Below, in pieces: positions 48,300 to 62,600 of a DNA stretch of 64,000 nt. The stretch is taken from NCBI GenBank assembly GCA_023053545.1, contig JAKZAN010000060.1, positions 1 through 64,000 on the forward strand, read 5' to 3'. Origin of the DNA: Lepidurus packardi (Eukaryota; Arthropoda; Branchiopoda; Notostraca; Triopsidae). Positions within the stretch are counted from its first letter, which is position 1. Each line of letters starts with the position of its first letter. Below the pieces are notes generated by a model. That model had not been told where the DNA came from. It ran no database searches and saw only the letters and a program-made list of their open reading frames with translations. The translations under genes and the position numbers were made by a program.

Positions 48300-51200
48300 A
48301 CACAGGTCTAAACTGGTTTAAGCGAGTTCATAAACTGGTTTATACCGGTGTAAACAGGTCTAAACTGGTTTAAGCTAGTTCATAAACTGGTTTATACCGG
48401 TGTAAACAGGTCTAAACTGGTTCTAAATGGTATAAACTGGTTTACACAGGTCTAAACTGGTTTATACTGGTTTATACTAGTTCAAACTGGTTTAAATTTT
48501 TTTTAACAGGTCTAAGCTTGTTTAAGCTAGTTTATAAACTGGTTTAAACCGTTTTTAACTTTCTTAAACTGGTTTAAACCAGGCCTAAAAAACTGGCTTA
48601 ATCTGGTTTAAACTGGTCAAAACCAGATTATAAACTGGTTTATACCGGTGTAAACAGGTCTAAACTGGTTTTAACTGGTATAAACTGGTTTACAAAGGTT
48701 TAAACTGGTTTATACTAGTTCAAACTGGTTTAAACTGGTTTACACAGGTCTAAACTGGTTTAAGCTAGTTTATAAACTGGTTTATACCGGTGTAAACAGG
48801 TCTAAACTGGTTTTAACTGGTATAAACTGGTTTACACAGGTCTAAACTGGTTTAAACTGGTTTATACTAGTTCAAACTGGTTGAAATTTTTTTAACAGGT
48901 CTAAACTTGTTCAAACTAGTTTATAAACTGGTTTAAAACGTTTTTAACTGGCTTAAACAGGTTTAAACCAGGCCTAAACAGGTCTAAACTGGTTTAAACT
49001 AGTTTATTAACTGTTTTACACTGGTTTAAACTTGTTTATACTAGTTCAAACTGGTTTAAACTGGTTTACACAGGCCTAAACTGGTTTAAGCGAGTTCATA
49101 AACTGGTTTATACCGGTGTAAACAGGTCTAAACTGGTTTAAGCTAGTTCATAAACTGGTTTATACCGGTGTAAACAGGTCTAAACTGGTTATAAATGGTA
49201 TAAACTGGTTTACACAGGTCTAAACTGGTTTATACTGGTTTATACTAGTTCAAACTGGTTTAAATTTTTTTTAACAGGTCTAAGCTTGTTTAAGCTAGTT
49301 TATAAACTGGTTTAAACCGTTTTTAACTGGCTTAAACTTGTTTAAACCAGGCCTAAACAGGTCTAAACTGGTTTAAACTAGTTTATTAACTGTTTTAAAC
49401 TGGTTTACACTTGTTTATACTAGTTCAAACTGGTTTAAACTGGTTTACACAGGTCTAAACTGGTTTAAGCGAGTTCATAAACTGGTTTATAAAACGTAGC
49501 GTGGTTTATAAAACTGGTTTATAAACGTAGTTTATAAACTGGTTTATACTAGTTCAAACTGGTTTAAACCGGTTAAAACTGGCTTAATCTGGTTTAAACT
49601 GGTTAAAACTAGATTATAAACTGGTTTATACCGGTGTAAACAGGTCTAAACTGGTTTTAACTGGTATAAGCTAGTTCAAACTGGTTTAAATTATTTTAAC
49701 AGGTCTAAACTGGTTTAAACTAGTTTATTAACTGTGTTACACTGGTTTAAACTTGTTTATACTAGTTCAAACTGGTTTGAACTGGTTTACACAGGTCTAA
49801 ACTGGTTTAAGCTAGTTTATGAACTGGTTTATACCGGTGTAAACAGGTCTAAACTGGTTTTAACTGGTATAAACTGATTTACACAGGTCTAAACTGGTTT
49901 AAACTGGTTTATACTAGTTCAAACTGGTTGAAATTTTTTTAACAGGTCTAAACTGGTTTAAACTAGTTTATTAACTGTGTTAAACTGGTTTAAACTTGTT
50001 TATACTAGTTCAAACTGGTTTAAACTGGTTTACACAGGTCTAAACTGGTTTAAGCTAGTTTATAAACTGGTTTACACCGGTGTAAACAGGTCCAAACTGG
50101 TTCTGAATGGTATAAACTGGTTTACACAGGTCTAAACTGGTGTAAACTGGTTTATACTAGTTCAAACTGGTTTAAACCGGTTCAAACTGGCTTAATCTGG
50201 TTTAAACTCGTCAAAACTAGATTATAAACTGTTTTATACCGGTGTAAACAGGTCTAAACTGGTTTTAACTGGTATAAACTGGTTTACACAGGTCTAAACT
50301 GGTTTAAACTGGTTGATACTAGTTCAAACTGGTTGAAATTTTTTTAACAGGTCTAAACTTGTTCAAACTAGTTTAGAAACTGGTTTAAAACGTTTTTAAC
50401 TGGCTTAAACTGGTTTAAACCAGGCCTAAACAGGTCTAAACTGGTTTAAACTAGTTTATTAACTGTTTTAAACTGGTTTACACTTGTTTATACTAGTTCA
50501 AACTGGTTTAAACTGGTTTATACTAGTTCAAACTGGTTTAAACTGGTTTACACAGGTCTAAACTGGTTTAAGCTAGTTTATAAACTGGTTTACACCGGTG
50601 TATACAGGTCCGAACTGGTTCTAAGTGGTATAAACTGGTTTACACAGGTCTAAACTGGTGTAAACTGGTTTATACTAGTTCAAACTGGTTTAAACCGGTT
50701 AGAACTGGCTTAATCTGGTTTAAACTGGTCAAAACTAGATTATAAACTGGTTTATACCGGTGTAAACAGGTCTAAACTGGTTTTAACTGGTATAAACTGG
50801 TTTACACAGGTCTAAACTGGTTTAAACTGGTTTATACTAGTTCAAACTGGTTGAAATTTTTTTAACAGGTCTAAACTTGTTCAAACTAGTTTATAAACTG
50901 GTTTAAAACGTTTTTAACTGGCTTAAACAGGTTTAAACCAGGCCTAAACAGGTCTAAACTGGTTTAAACTAGTTTATTAACTGTTTTACACTGGTTTAAA
51001 CTTGTTTATACTAGTTCAAACTGGTTTAAACTGGTTTACACAGGCCTAAACTGGTTTAAGCGAGTTCATAAACTGGTTTATACCGGTGTAAACAGGTCTA
51101 AACTGGTTTAAGCTAGTTCATAAACTGGTTTATACCGGTGTAAACAGGTCTAAACTGGTTCTAAATGGTATAAACTGGTTTACACAGGTCTAAACTGGTT

Positions 51201-54200
51201 TATACTGGTTTATACTAGTTCAAACTGGTTTAAATTTTTTTTAACAGGTCTAAGCTTGTTTAAGCTAGTTTATAAACTGGTTTAAACCGTTTTTAACTTT
51301 CTTAAACTGGTTTAAACCAGGCCTAAAAAACTGGCTTAATCTGGTTTAAACTGGTCAAAACCAGATTATAAACTGGTTTATACCGGTGTAAACAGGTCTA
51401 AACTGGTTTTAACTGGTATAAACTGGTTTACAAAGGTTTAAACTGGTTTATACTAGTTCAAACTGGTTTAAACTGGTTTACACAGGTCTAAACTGGTTTA
51501 AGCTAGTTTATAAACTGGTTTATACCGGTGTAAACAGGTCTAAACTGGTTTTAACTGGTATAAACTGGTTTACACAGGTCTAAACTGGTTTAAACTGGTT
51601 TATACTAGTTCAAACTGGTTGAAATTTTTTTAACAGGTCTAAACTTGTTCAAACTAGTTTATAAACTGGTTTAAAACGTTTTTAACTGGCTTAAACAGGT
51701 TTAAACCAGGCCTAAACAGGTCTAAACTGGTTTAAACTAGTTTATTAACTGTTTTACACTGGTTTAAACTTGTTTATACTAGTTCAAACTGGTTTAAACT
51801 GGTTTACACAGGCCTAAACTGGTTTAAGCGAGTTCATAAACTGGTTTATACCGGTGTAAACAGGTCTAAACTGGTTTAAGCTAGTTCATAAACTGGTTTA
51901 TACCGGTGTAAACAGGTCTAAACTGGTTATAAATGGTATAAACTGGTTTACACAGGTCTAAACTGGTTTATACTGGTTTATACTAGTTCAAACTGGTTTA
52001 AATTTTTTTTAACAGGTCTAAGCTTGTTTAAGCTAGTTTATAAACTGGTTTAAACCGTTTTTAACTGGCTTAAACTTGTTTAAACCAGGCCTAAACAGGT
52101 CTAAACTGGTTTAAACTAGTTTATTAACTGTTTTAAACTGGTTTACACTTGTTTATACTAGTTCAAACTGGTTTAAACTGGTTTACACAGGTCTAAACTG
52201 GTTTAAGCGAGTTCATAAACTGGTTTATAAAACGTAGCGTGGTTTATAAAACTGGTTTATAAACGTAGTTTATAAACTGGTTTATACTAGTTCAAACTGG
52301 TTTAAACCGGTTAAAACTGGCTTAATCTGGTTTAAACTGGTTAAAACTAGATTATAAACTGGTTTATACCGGTGTAAACAGGTCTAAACTGGTTTTAACT
52401 GGTATAAGCTAGTTCAAACTGGTTTAAATTATTTTAACAGGTCTAAACTGGTTTAAACTAGTTTATTAACTGTGTTACACTGGTTTAAACTTGTTTATAC
52501 TAGTTCAAACTGGTTTGAACTGGTTTACACAGGTCTAAACTGGTTTAAGCTAGTTTATGAACTGGTTTATACCGGTGTAAACAGGTCTAAACTGGTTTTA
52601 ACTGGTATAAACTGATTTACACAGGTCTAAACTGGTTTAAACTGGTTTATACTAGTTCAAACTGGTTGAAATTTTTTTAACAGGTCTAAACTGGTTTAAA
52701 CTAGTTTATTAACTGTGTTAAACTGGTTTAAACTTGTTTATACTAGTTCAAACTGGTTTAAACTGGTTTACACAGGTCTAAACTGGTTTAAGCTAGTTTA
52801 TAAACTGGTTTACACCGGTGTAAACAGGTCCAAACTGGTTCTGAATGGTATAAACTGGTTTACACAGGTCTAAACTGGTGTAAACTGGTTTATACTAGTT
52901 CAAACTGGTTTAAACCGGTTCAAACTGGCTTAATCTGGTTTAAACTCGTCAAAACTAGATTATAAACTGTTTTATACCGGTGTAAACAGGTCTAAACTGG
53001 TTTTAACTGGTATAAACTGGTTTACACAGGTCTAAACTGGTTTAAACTGGTTGATACTAGTTCAAACTGGTTGAAATTTTTTTAACAGGTCTAAACTTGT
53101 TCAAACTAGTTTAGAAACTGGTTTAAAACGTTTTTAACTGGCTTAAACTGGTTTAAACCAGGCCTAAACAGGTCTAAACTGGTTTAAACTAGTTTATTAA
53201 CTGTTTTAAACTGGTTTACACTTGTTTATACTAGTTCAAACTGGTTTAAACTGGTTTATACTAGTTCAAACTGGTTTAAACTGGTTTACACAGGTCTAAA
53301 CTGGTTTAAGCTAGTTTATAAACTGGTTTACACCGGTGTATACAGGTCCGAACTGGTTCTAAGTGGTATAAACTGGTTTACACAGGTCTAAACTGGTGTA
53401 AACTGGTTTATACTAGTTCAAACTGGTTTAAACCGGTTAGAACTGGCTTAATCTGGTTTAAACTGGTCAAAACTAGATTATAAACTGGTTTATACCGGTG
53501 TAAACAGGTCTAAACTGGTTTTAACTGGTATAAACTGGTTTACACAGGTCTAAACTGGTTTAAACTGGTTTATACTAGTTCAAACTGGTTGAAATTTTTT
53601 TAACAGGTCTAAACTTGTTCAAACTAGTTTATAAACTGGTTTAAAACGTTTTTAACTGGCTTAAACAGGTTTAAACCAGGCCTAAACAGGTCTAAACTGG
53701 TTTAAACTAGTTTATTAACTGTTTTACACTGGTTTAAACTTGTTTATACTAGTTCAAACTGGTTTAAACTGGTTTACACAGGCCTAAACTGGTTTAAGCG
53801 AGTTCATAAACTGGTTTATACCGGTGTAAACAGGTCTAAACTGGTTTAAGCTAGTTCATAAACTGGTTTATACCGGTGTAAACAGGTCTAAACTGGTTCT
53901 AAATGGTATAAACTGGTTTACACAGGTCTAAACTGGTTTATACTGGTTTATACTAGTTCAAACTGGTTTAAATTTTTTTTAACAGGTCTAAGCTTGTTTA
54001 AGCTAGTTTATAAACTGGTTTAAACCGTTTTTAACTTTCTTAAACTGGTTTAAACCAGGCCTAAAAAACTGGCTTAATCTGGTTTAAACTGGTCAAAACC
54101 AGATTATAAACTGGTTTATACCGGTGTAAACAGGTCTAAACTGGTTTTAACTGGTATAAACTGGTTTACAAAGGTTTAAACTGGTTTATACTAGTTCAAA

Positions 54201-56620
54201 CTGGTTTAAACTGGTTTACACAGGTCTAAACTGGTTTAAGCTAGTTTATAAACTGGTTTATACCGGTGTAAACAGGTCTAAACTGGTTTTAACTGGTATA
54301 AACTGGTTTACACAGGTCTAAACTGGTTTAAACTGGTTTATACTAGTTCAAACTGGTTGAAATTTTTTTAACAGGTCTAAACTTGTTCAAACTAGTTTAT
54401 AAACTGGTTTAAAACGTTTTTAACTGGCTTAAACAGGTTTAAACCAGGCCTAAACAGGTCTAAACTGGTTTAAACTAGTTTATTAACTGTTTTACACTGG
54501 TTTAAACTTGTTTATACTAGTTCAAACTGGTTTAAACTGGTTTACACAGGCCTAAACTGGTTTAAGCGAGTTCATAAACTGGTTTATACCGGTGTAAACA
54601 GGTCTAAACTGGTTTAAGCTAGTTCATAAACTGGTTTATACCGGTGTAAACAGGTCTAAACTGGTTATAAATGGTATAAACTGGTTTACACAGGTCTAAA
54701 CTGGTTTATACTGGTTTATACTAGTTCAAACTGGTTTAAATTTTTTTTAACAGGTCTAAGCTTGTTTAAGCTAGTTTATAAACTGGTTTAAACCGTTTTT
54801 AACTGGCTTAAACTTGTTTAAACCAGGCCTAAACAGGTCTAAACTGGTTTAAACTAGTTTATTAACTGTTTTAAACTGGTTTACACTTGTTTATACTAGT
54901 TCAAACTGGTTTAAACTGGTTTACACAGGTCTAAACTGGTTTAAGCGAGTTCATAAACTGGTTTATAAAACGTAGCGTGGTTTATAAAACTGGTTTATAA
55001 ACGTAGTTTATAAACTGGTTTATACTAGTTCAAACTGGTTTAAACCGGTTAAAACTGGCTTAATCTGGTTTAAACTGGTTAAAACTAGATTATAAACTGG
55101 TTTATACCGGTGTAAACAGGTCTAAACTGGTTTTAACTGGTATAAGCTAGTTCAAACTGGTTTAAATTATTTTAACAGGTCTAAACTGGTTTAAACTAGT
55201 TTATTAACTGTGTTACACTGGTTTAAACTTGTTTATACTAGTTCAAACTGGTTTGAACTGGTTTACACAGGTCTAAACTGGTTTAAGCTAGTTTATGAAC
55301 TGGTTTATACCGGTGTAAACAGGTCTAAACTGGTTTTAACTGGTATAAACTGATTTACACAGGTCTAAACTGGTTTAAACTGGTTTATACTAGTTCAAAC
55401 TGGTTGAAATTTTTTTAACAGGTCTAAACTGGTTTAAACTAGTTTATTAACTGTGTTAAACTGGTTTAAACTTGTTTATACTAGTTCAAACTGGTTTAAA
55501 CTGGTTTACACAGGTCTAAACTGGTTTAAGCTAGTTTATAAACTGGTTTACACCGGTGTAAACAGGTCCAAACTGGTTCTGAATGGTATAAACTGGTTTA
55601 CACAGGTCTAAACTGGTGTAAACTGGTTTATACTAGTTCAAACTGGTTTAAACCGGTTCAAACTGGCTTAATCTGGTTTAAACTCGTCAAAACTAGATTA
55701 TAAACTGTTTTATACCGGTGTAAACAGGTCTAAACTGGTTTTAACTGGTATAAACTGGTTTACACAGGTCTAAACTGGTTTAAACTGGTTGATACTAATT
55801 CAAACTGGTTGAAATTTTTTTAACAGGTCTAAACTTGTTCAAACTAGTTTAGAAACTGGTTTAAAACGTTTTTAACTGGCTTAAACTGGTTTAAACCAGG
55901 CCTAAACAGGTCTAAACTGGTTTAAACTAGTTTATTAACTGTTTTAAACTGGTTTACACTTGTTTATACTAGTTCAAACTGGTTTAAACTGGTTTATACT
56001 AGTTCAAACTGGTTTAAACTGGTTTACACAGGTCTAAACTGGTTTAAGCTAGTTTATAAACTGGTTTACACCGGTGTATACAGGTCCGAACTGGTTCTAA
56101 GTGGTATAAACTGGTTTACACAGGTCTAAACTGGTGTAAACTGGTTTATACTAGTTCAAACTGGTTTAAACCGGTTAGAACTGGCTTAATCTGGTTTAAA
56201 CTGGTCAAAACTAGATTATAAACTGGTTTATACCGGTGTAAACAGGTCTAAACTGGTTTTAACTGGTATAAACTGGTTTACACAGGTCTAAACTGGTTTA
56301 AACTGGTTTATACTAGTTCAAACTGGTTGAAATTTTTTTAACAGGTCTAAACTTGTTCAAACTAGTTTATAAACTGGTTTAAAACGTTTTTAACTGGCTT
56401 AAACAGGTTTAAACCAGGCCTAAACAGGTCTAAACTGGTTTAAACTAGTTTATTAACTGTTTTACACTGGTTTAAACTTGTTTATACTAGTTCAAACTGG
56501 TTTAAACTGGTTTACACAGGCCTAAACTGGTTTAAGCGAGTTCATAAACTGGTTTATACCGGTGTAAACAGGTCTAAACTGGTTTAAGCTAGTTCATAAA
56601 CTGGTTTATACCGGTGTAAA
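48300..56620. repeat. Satellite B, about three tandem 2738-bp higher-order units
   Basis: A run of near-identical long units with an exact period of 2738 bp. Diagnostic landmarks confirm it. AAAACGTAGCGTGG lies at 49491, 52229 and 54967. TAAATTATTTTAAC contexts start at 49681, 52419 and 55157. GTTTTTAACTTTCTT lies at 48551, 51289 and 54027. AACTGTTTTAAACTGG lies at 50461, 53199 and 55937. Each pair differs by exactly 2738. Only isolated base differences were noticed, e.g. ACTAATTC for ACTAGTTC near 55795. The last unit gives way near 56625 to the older variant order with TTATAAATGG followed by GGCCTAAAAAGG. Start and end of each unit are arbitrary. This is recent amplification of a kilobase-sized block. 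Confidence 0.92.
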
Positions 56621-59600
56621 CAGGTCTAAACTGGTTATAAATGGTATAAACTGGTTTACACAGGTCTAAACTGGTTTATACTGGTTTATACTAGTTCAAA
56701 CTGGTTTAAATTTTTTTTAACAGGTCTAAGCTTGTTTAAGCTAGTTTATAAACTGGTTTAAACCGTTTTTAACTGGCTTAAACTGGTTTAAACCAGGCCT
56801 AAAAAGGTCTAAACTGGTTTAAACTAGTTTATTAACTGTTTTACACTGGTTTAACCTGGTTTATACTAGTTCAAACTGGTTTAAACTGGTCTACTCATGT
56901 CTAAACTAGTTTACTCATGTCTAAACTGGTTTAACGTAGTTTATAAACTGGTTTATACTAGTTCAAACTGGTTTAAACCGGTTAAAACTGGCTTAATCTG
57001 GTTTAAACTGGTTAAAACTAGATTATAAACTGGTTTATACCGGTGTAAACATGTCTAAACTGGTTTTAACTGGTATAAGCTAGTTCAAACTGGTTTAAAT
57101 TTTTTTAACAGGTCTAAACTGGTTTACACTAGTTTATTAACTGTGTTACACTGGTTTAAACTTGTTTATACTAGTTCAAACTGGTTTGAACTGGTTTACA
57201 CAGGTCTAAACTGGTTTAAGCTAGTTTATAAACTGGTTTATACCGGTGTAAACAGGTCTAAACTGGTTTTAACTGGTATAAACGGGTTTACACAGGTCTA
57301 AACTGGTTTAAACTGGTTTATACTAGTTCAAACTGGTTGAAATTTTTTTAACAGGTCTAAACTGGTTTAAACTAGTTTATTAACTGTGTTACACTGGTTT
57401 AAACTTGTTTATACTAGTTCAAACTGGTTTAAACTGGTTTACACAGGTCTAAACTGGTTTAAGCTAGTTTATAAACTGGTTTACACCGGTGTAAACAGGT
57501 CCAAACTGGTTCTAAATGGTATAAACTGGTTTACACAGGTCTAAACTGGTGTAAACTGGTTTATACTAGTTCAAACTGGTTTAAACCGGTTAAAACTGGC
57601 TTAATCTGGTTTAAACTGGTCAAAACTAGATTATAAACTGTTTTATACCGGTGTAAACAGGTCTAAACTGGTTTAAACTGGTATAAACTGGTTTACACAG
57701 GTCTAAACTGGTTTAAACTGGTTGATACTAGTTCAAACTGGTTGAAATTTTTTTAACAGGTCTAAACTTGTTCAAACTAGTTTATAAACTGGTTTAAAAC
57801 GTTTTTAACTGGCTTAAACTGGTTTAAACCAGGCCTAAAAAGGTCTAAACTGGTTTAAACTAGTTTATTAACTGTTTTACACTGGTTTAAGCTGGTTTAT
57901 ACTAGTTCAAACTGGTTTAAACTGGTCTACTCATGTCAAAACTGGTTTACTCATGTCTAAACTGGTTTAAAGTAGTTTATAAACTGGTTTATACTAGTTC
58001 AAACTGGTTTAAACCGGTTAAAACTGGCTTAATCTGGTTTAAACTGGTTAAAACTAGATTATAAACTGGTTTATACCGGTGTAAACAGGTCTTAACTGGT
58101 TTTAACTGGTATAAGCTAGTTCAAACTGGTTTAAATTATTTTAACAGGTCTAAACTGGTTTAAACTAGTTTATTAACTGTGTTACACTGGTTTAAACTTG
58201 TTTATACTAGTTCAAACTGGTTTGAACTGGTTTACACAGGTCTAAACTGGTTTAAGCTAGTTTATGAACTGGTTTATACCGGTGTAAACAGGTCTAAACT
58301 GGTTTTAACTGGTATAAACTGATTTACACAGGTCTAAACTGGTTTAAACTGGTTTATACTAGTTCAAACTGGTTGAAATTTTTTTAACAGGTCTAAACTG
58401 GTTTAAACTAGTTTATTAACTGTGTTAAACTGGTTTAAACTTGTTTATACTAGTTCAAACTGGTTTAAACTGGTTTACACAGGTCTAAACTGGTTTAAGC
58501 TAGTTTATAAACTGGTTTACACCGGTGTAAACAGGTCCAAACTGGTTCTGAATGGTATAAACTGGTTTACACAGGTCTAAACTGGTGTAAACTGGTTTAT
58601 ACTAGTTCAAACTGGTTTAAACCGGTTCAAACTGGCTTAATCTGGTTTAAACTCGTCAAAACTAGATTATAAACTGTTTTATACCGGTGTAAACAGGTCT
58701 AAACTGGTTTTAACTGGTATAAACTGGTTTACACAGGTCTAAATTGGTTTAAACTCGTTGATACTAGTTCAAACTGGTTGAAATTTTTTTAACAGGTCTA
58801 AACTTGTTCAAACTAGTTTAGAAACTGGTTTAAAACGTTTTTAACTGGCTTAAACTGGTTTAAACCAGGCCTAAACAGGTCTAAACTGGTTTAAACTAGT
58901 TTATTAACTGTTTTAAACTGGTTTACACTTGTTTATACTAGTTCAAACTGGTTTAAACTGGTTTACACAGGTCTAAACTGGTTTAAGCGAGTTCATAAAC
59001 TGGTTTATACCGGTGTAAACAGGTCTAAACTGGTTTAAGCTAGTTCATAAACTGGTTTATACCGGTGTAAACAGGTCTAAACTGGTTCTAAATGGTATAA
59101 ACTGGTTTACACAGGTCTAAACTGGTTTATACTAGTTCAAACTGGTTTAAATTTTTTTTAACAGGTCTAAGCTTGTTTAAGCTAGTTTATAAACTGGTTT
59201 AAACCGTTTTTAACTTTCTTAAACTGGTTTAAACCAGGCCTAAAAAGGTCTAAACTGGTTTAAACTAGTTTATTAACTGTTTTACACTGGTTTAACCTGG
59301 TTTATACTAGTTCAAACTGGTTTAAACTGGTCTACTCATGTCTAAACTGGTTTACTCATGTCTAAACTGGTTTAACGTAGTTTATAAACTGGTTTATACT
59401 AGTTCAAACTGGTTTAAACCGGTTAAAACTGGCTTAATCTGGTTTAAACTGGTTAAAACTAGACTATAAACTGGTTTATACCGGTGTAAACAGGTCTGAA
59501 CTGGTTTTAACTGGTATAAACTAGTTCAAACTGGTTGAAATTTTTTTAACAGGTCTAAACTGGTTTAAACTAGTTTATTAACTGTGTTAAACTGGTTTAA

Positions 59601-62600
59601 ACTTGTTTATACTAGTTCAAACTGGTTTAAACTGGTTTACACAGGTCTAAACTGGTTTAAGCTAGTTTATAAACTGGTTTATACCGGTGTAAACAGGTCT
59701 AAACTGGTTCTAAATGGTATAAACTGGTTTACACAGGTCTAAACTGGTTTAAACTGGTTTATACTAGTTCAAACTGGTTTAAGCCGGTTAAAACTGGCTT
59801 AATCTGGTTTAAACTGGTCAAAACCAGATTATAAACTGGTTGATACCGGTGTAAACAGGTCTAAACTGGTTTTAACTGGTATAAACTGGTTTACAAAGGT
59901 TTAAACTGGTTTATACTAGTTCAAACTGGTTGAAATTTTTTTAACAGGTCTAAACTTGTTTTAACTAGTTTATAAACTGGTTTAAAACGTTTTTAACTGG
60001 CTTAAACTGGCTTAAACTGGTTTAAACCAGGCCTAAACAGGTCTTAACTGGTTTAAACTAGTTTATTAACTGTTTTACACTGGTTTAAACTTGTTTATAC
60101 TAGTTCAAACTGGTTTAAACTGGTTTACACAGGTCTGAACTGGTTTAAGCTAGTTTATAAACTGGTTTATACCTTTGTAAACAGGTCTAAACTGGTTCTA
60201 AATGGCATAAACTGGTTTACACAGGTCTAACCTGGTTTAAACTGGTTTATACTAGTTCAAACTGGTTTAGACTGGTCTACTCATGTCAAAACTTGTTTAC
60301 TCATGTCTAAACTGGTTTAAGGTAGTTTATAGACTGGTTTATACTAGTTCAAACTGGTTTAAACCGGTTAAAACTGGCTTAATCTGGTTTAAACTGGTCA
60401 AAACTAGATTATAAACTGGTTTATACCGGTGTAAACAGGTCTAAACTGGTTTTAACTGGTATAAACTGGTTTACACAGGTCTAAACTGGTTTAAACTGGT
60501 TTATACTAGTTCAAACTGGTTGAAATTTTTTTAACAGGTCTAAACTGGTTTAAACTAGTTTATAAACTGGTTTACACCTTTGTAAACAGGTCCAAACTGG
60601 TTCTAAATGGTATAAACTGGTTTACACAGGTCTAAACTGGTTTAAACTGGTTTATACTAGTTCAAACTGGTCTAAGCCGGTTAAAACTGGCTTAATCTGG
60701 TTTAAACTTATCAAAACTAGATTATAAACTGGTTTATACCGGTGTAAACAGGTCTAAACTGGTTTTAACTGGTATAAACTGGTTTACACAGGTCTAAACT
60801 GGTTTAAACTGGTTGATACTAGTTCAAACTGGTTGAAATTTTTTTCACAGGTCTAAACTTGTTCAAACTAGTTTATAAACTGGTTTAAAACGTTTTTAAC
60901 TGGCTTAAACTGGTTTAAACCAGGCCTAAACAGGTCTAAACTGGTTTAAACTAGTTTTTTAACTGTTTTACACTGTTTTAAACTTGTTTATACTAGTTCA
61001 AACTGGTTTAAACTGGTTTACACAGGTCTAAACTGGTTTAAGCTAGTTTATAAACTGGTTTACACCTTTGTAAACAGGTCCAAACTGGTTCTAAATGGTA
61101 TAAACTGGTTTACACAGGTCTAAACTGGTTTAAACTGGTTTATACTAGTTCAAACTGGTTTAAGCCGGTTAAAACTGGCTTAACCTGGTTTAAACTGGTC
61201 AAAACTAGATTATAAACTGGTTTAAACCGGTGTAAACAGGTCTAAACTGGTTCTAAATGGTATCAACTGGTTTACACAGGTCTAAACTGGTTTAAACTGG
61301 TTGATACTAGTTCAAACTGGTTGAAATTTTTTTAACAGGTCTAAACTTGTTCAAACTAGTTTATAGGCTGGTTTAAAACGTTTTTAACTGGCTTAAACTG
61401 GTTTAAACCAGGCCTAAACAGGTCTAAACTGGTTTAAACTAGTTTATTAACTGTTTTACACTGGTTTAAACTTGTTTATACTAGTTCAAACTGGTTTAAA
61501 CTGGTTTACACAGGTCTAAACTGGTTTAAGCGAGTTCATAAACTGGTTTATACCGGTGTAAACAGGTCTAAACTGGTTTAAGCTAGTTCATAAACTGGTT
61601 TATACCGGTGTAAACAGGTCTAAACTGGTTCTAAATGGTATAAACTGGTTTACACATGTCTAAACTGGTTTATACTGGTTTATACTAGTTCAAACTGGTT
61701 TAATTTTTTTTAACAGGTCTAAGCTTGTTTAAGCTAGTTTATAAACTGGTTTAAACCGTTTTTAACTGGCTTAAACTGGTTTAAACCAGGCCTAAAAAGG
61801 TCTTAAACTGGTTTAAACCAGGCCTAAAAAGGTCTAAACTGGTTTAAACTAGTTTATTAACTGTTTTACACTGGTTTAACCTGGTTTATACTAGTTCAAA
61901 CTGGTTTAAACTGGTCTACTCATGTCTAAACTGGTTTACTCATGTCTAAACTGGTTTAACGTAATTTATAAACTGGTTTAACGTAGTTTATAAACTGGTT
62001 TATACTAGTTCAAACTGGTTTAAACCGGTTAAAACTGGCTTAATCTGGTTTAAACTGGTTAAAACTAGATTATAAACTGGTTTATACCGGTGTAAACAGG
62101 TCTAAACTGGTTTTAACTGGTATAAACTAGTTCAAACTGGTTTAAATTTTTTTAACAGGTCTAAACTGGTTTAAACTACTTTATTAACTGTGTTACACTG
62201 GTTTAAACTTGTTTATACTAGTTCAAACTGGTTTAAACTGGTTTACACAGGTCTAAACTGATTTAAGCTAGTTTATAAACTGGTTTATACCGGTGTAAAC
62301 AGGTCTAAACTGGTTCTAAATGGTATCAACTGGTTTACACAGGTCTAAACTGGTTTAAACTGGTTGATACTAGTTCAAACTGGTTGAAATTTTTTTAACA
62401 GGTCTAAACTTGTTCAAACTAGTTTATAGGCTGGTTTAAAACGTTTTTAACTGGCTTAAACTGGTTTAAACCAGGCCTAAACAGGTCTAAACTGGTTTAA
62501 ACTAGTTTATTAACTGTTTTACACTGGTTTAAACTTGTTTATACTAGTTCAAACTGGTTTAAACTGGTTTACACAGGTCTAAACTGGTTTAAGCGAGTTC

